This document shows positions 5,323 through 6,920 of a stretch of DNA of 6,920 nt, one piece after another. This DNA comes from Deltaproteobacteria bacterium UBA2385 (GTDB lineage Bacteria; Myxococcota_A; UBA796; UBA2385): contig DDSR01000121.1 in assembly GCA_002343455.1 (NCBI GenBank), positions 35,029 through 41,948 on the forward strand, given 5' to 3'. The notes beneath the pieces are model-generated. The model saw nothing but the letters and a program-made list of their open reading frames with translations, made no database searches and was not told the DNA's origin. Position numbers and translations under genes: made by a program. Numbering within the stretch: the first letter of the stretch is position 1; the number at the start of each line of letters is the position of its first letter.

Positions 5323-6920
5323 CTACGGGCCGCCAGGAAAGTAGTAGACGGTGCCGGAGTTGCTTGCGCTGTCGCTCGCGATGGACGCGGCGACCATAAA
5401 GTCGGGATAACCATCGCCATTGGCGTCGCCGCCGACGCCAGCGCTGAGAAAGCCGAATTCATTGCCCGGCTCCTCATAAAAGACAGCGCCGGCCGATCCG
5501 CCCAGCCGGGTCCCCGCGTACAGGGGGCCGAAGAAGACCGAGGCAAACCCACGATAGCTGTCTCCGTACCCACCCACGACCAGGTCGTCCGCGCCATCCC
5601 CGTTGAGATCGCCCGGTGCGGCGGTCCCCCAGCCCAGGTTGTCGCCGAGCTCGTCCCCGGTGATGATGACGTCGGCGTCGGCGTTCGAGTGGCTGCCAGA
5701 GGCGATGGGCGAAAGGAAGCCATAGACGCGTCCGTAGGCACCGTAGAAGCCCGATCGGCCATAACTATAGGCGCCGATGACCACGTCGGGTGTGCCATTC
5801 CCGTCGATGTCGGACGGTCCGGACACCAAGACGGCCACGTCGCCTGCTACTTCCCCGCTGAAGGTGGTGGTCGCATCGTCGGCTTCGATGGGGTCACTGC
5901 TGTGACTCGCCAGGTCTGTGAACAGGTATGCCCGGCCCCGATCCGAGTCGACACCGGCAGCGACCAGGAGGTCGGCGTGACCATCGCCGTCGGTGTCGCC
6001 CGCCGTAGTGGGCCTACCAAGCCAGTCGCCGCGCGCGGAGCCGACGATGGTGCGGTCAGCCTCGGAAGCGGAGAGGCTTCCGTCTGGCAAGGGGCCGAGG
6101 AACACGTACACAGCACCCGCCATGTACGAGGATTTGGGCGCCGAGACGGCCAGGTCGTCCACTCCATCGCCGTCCATGTCACCGATCCCTACAGCCATGG
6201 TTCCGAACAACTGCTCCGCGCCGACGCCATCGATTATCGTCGTGGCGGTGGAGAGCGCGGCACTTTCCGCATGGCGGGCCCCTTGAAACACATAGAACGA
6301 ACCCGACATGTCGCCGCCGGCATCGGAGTAGGGGGCGCCAATCCCGAAGTCCGGCAGGCCATCCCCGGTGATGTCGCCAAGCGAGGCCACAACGCTCCCG
6401 GCAAAGGCATATGCCTCCTCGCCGTAGAAGGTCGCGTCCGCGTCCGCCAGGGATGTCTGCCCCGGCGACGGCGGCCCGTACACGATGTAGGCCGCGCCAG
6501 CATGCAGGGCGGAGGTCGTAGCATAGTTGGCGCCGATCAACAGCTCGTCGTAGCCGTCCGCATTCATATCCGGGACGATCGCCAGACCACAGCTGGCCCC
6601 CGCCTTGTCCCTTTCGTTTGCGCCGACAAGCGTCGCATATGCCGCAGACTCCGCGCTCGCGACTCCACTGTAGGGGCACGACTTGTCCGCGCCGTCACAG
6701 TCCTGGTCTATTCCATCGTTGCAGAGATCGTAGGCCTGGGGGCGGATACCGGTATCGGTGTCGTCGCAGTCCAGGTCGTCGTCCAGGTAACCATCGGGCT
6801 GGTCGCACGCCCGGATGGTGTCCTCGGGCGCCCCGTAGCCATCGCCGTCTGTGTCCGCGTACCAGGTGGACGCATCGACGGCATCATTGTCCACGTCGCC
6901 GTCGCAGTCCTGGTCCACCC
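5323..6920 (-). CDS. Secreted MopE-motif / FG-GAP seven-bladed propeller protein, N-terminus outside window
   Basis: The frame is open for over 530 codons from the right edge to a TAG at 5323-5325. The GTG at 6918 is internal to a repeat (VDQDCDGDVDN), so the start lies beyond the window. Numbering from that codon, residues 1-81 hold MopE-type metal-binding motifs: YADTDGDGYG (20-29), DCDDTDTGIRPQAYDLC (50-66) and DGIDQDCDG (68-76). Then come seven FG-GAP calcium loops: DMNADGYDE (117), DITGDGLPD (182), DMDGDGVDD (247), DTDGDGHAD (308), DIDGNGTPD (370), DLNGDGADD (437) and DANGDGYPD (498). This equals a complete seven-bladed, integrin-alpha-like beta propeller. Blades are joined by strands such as AAYIVYGP and AVYVFLGP. 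Such proteins are secreted or surface-bound and use Ca2+. The chain ends at FPGGP with no anchor. Adhesion or a structural role is likely; the partner is unknown. The DNA looks less GC-rich than its neighbours. Confidence 0.92.
   Translation of the reverse strand, partial: VDQDCDGDVDNDAVDASTWYADTDGDGYGAPEDTIRACDQPDGYLDDDLDCDDTDTGIRPQAYDLCNDGIDQDCDGADKSCPYSGVASAESAAYATLVGANERDKAGASCGLAIVPDMNADGYDELLIGANYATTSALHAGAAYIVYGPPSPGQTSLADADATFYGEEAYAFAGSVVASLGDITGDGLPDFGIGAPYSDAGGDMSGSFYVFQGARHAESAALSTATTIIDGVGAEQLFGTMAVGIGDMDGDGVDDLAVSAPKSSYMAGAVYVFLGPLPDGSLSASEADRTIVGSARGDWLGRPTTAGDTDGDGHADLLVAAGVDSDRGRAYLFTDLASHSSDPIEADDATTTFSGEVAGDVAVLVSGPSDIDGNGTPDVVIGAYSYGRSGFYGAYGRVYGFLSPIASGSHSNADADVIITGDELGDNLGWGTAAPGDLNGDGADDLVVGGYGDSYRGFASVFFGPLYAGTRLGGSAGAVFYEEPGNEFGFLSAGVGGDANGDGYPDFMVAASIASDSASNSGTVYYFPGGP

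Noticed and set aside
6179..6679. Cys/Arg-rich minus-strand frame of 166 codons inside the FG-GAP gene
   Set aside because: It is an alternative-frame shadow of the FG-GAP repeats; the Cys and Arg come from frame-shifted Gly/Asp codons.

Overview
The window comes from a very GC-rich bacterial chromosome. Three things point to a myxobacterium-like or related predatory or soil bacterium (Myxococcota or former Deltaproteobacteria): genes packed with almost no intergenic space, a secreted protein joining MopE-type Asp/Cys motifs to FG-GAP repeats, and a lipoprotein with a Thr/Gly/Asp low-complexity linker. This placement rests on gene style; there is no marker gene in the window.

Layout, left to right. 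(1) A thiolase on the minus strand, cut at its C-terminus by the window edge. (2) A 74-bp gap with a striking 27-bp palindrome at its far side. (3) A small two-helix membrane protein of unknown function, also minus. (4) Divergent from it, an aldo/keto reductase on the plus strand. (5) Convergent with that, only 6 bp away, a DUF3500-family lipoprotein on the minus strand. (6) Divergent from the lipoprotein, mtnA (methylthioribose-1-phosphate isomerase, methionine salvage) on the plus strand; the two start codons overlap inside one CATG. (7) Convergent with mtnA and overlapping its end by 20 bp, a 75-aa protein on the minus strand, probably translated from the same mRNA as (8), a large MopE/FG-GAP protein whose N-terminus lies beyond the right edge.

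The genes do not form one obvious pathway. Thiolase (acyl-CoA metabolism), aldo/keto reductase and MtnA are separate metabolic enzymes. The lipoprotein and the FG-GAP protein belong to the cell envelope or the outside of the cell. The strand alternates often, and neighbours share, overlap or nearly touch their ends, so regulatory signals must lie inside neighbouring coding sequence.

I found no RNA gene, CRISPR array, insertion sequence or phage module, and no clear new multi-gene system. The best leads are the shared CATG start, the CTAG-rich palindrome, and the FG-GAP protein with its small partner. The FG-GAP stretch (about 5300-6920) looks less GC-rich than the rest.
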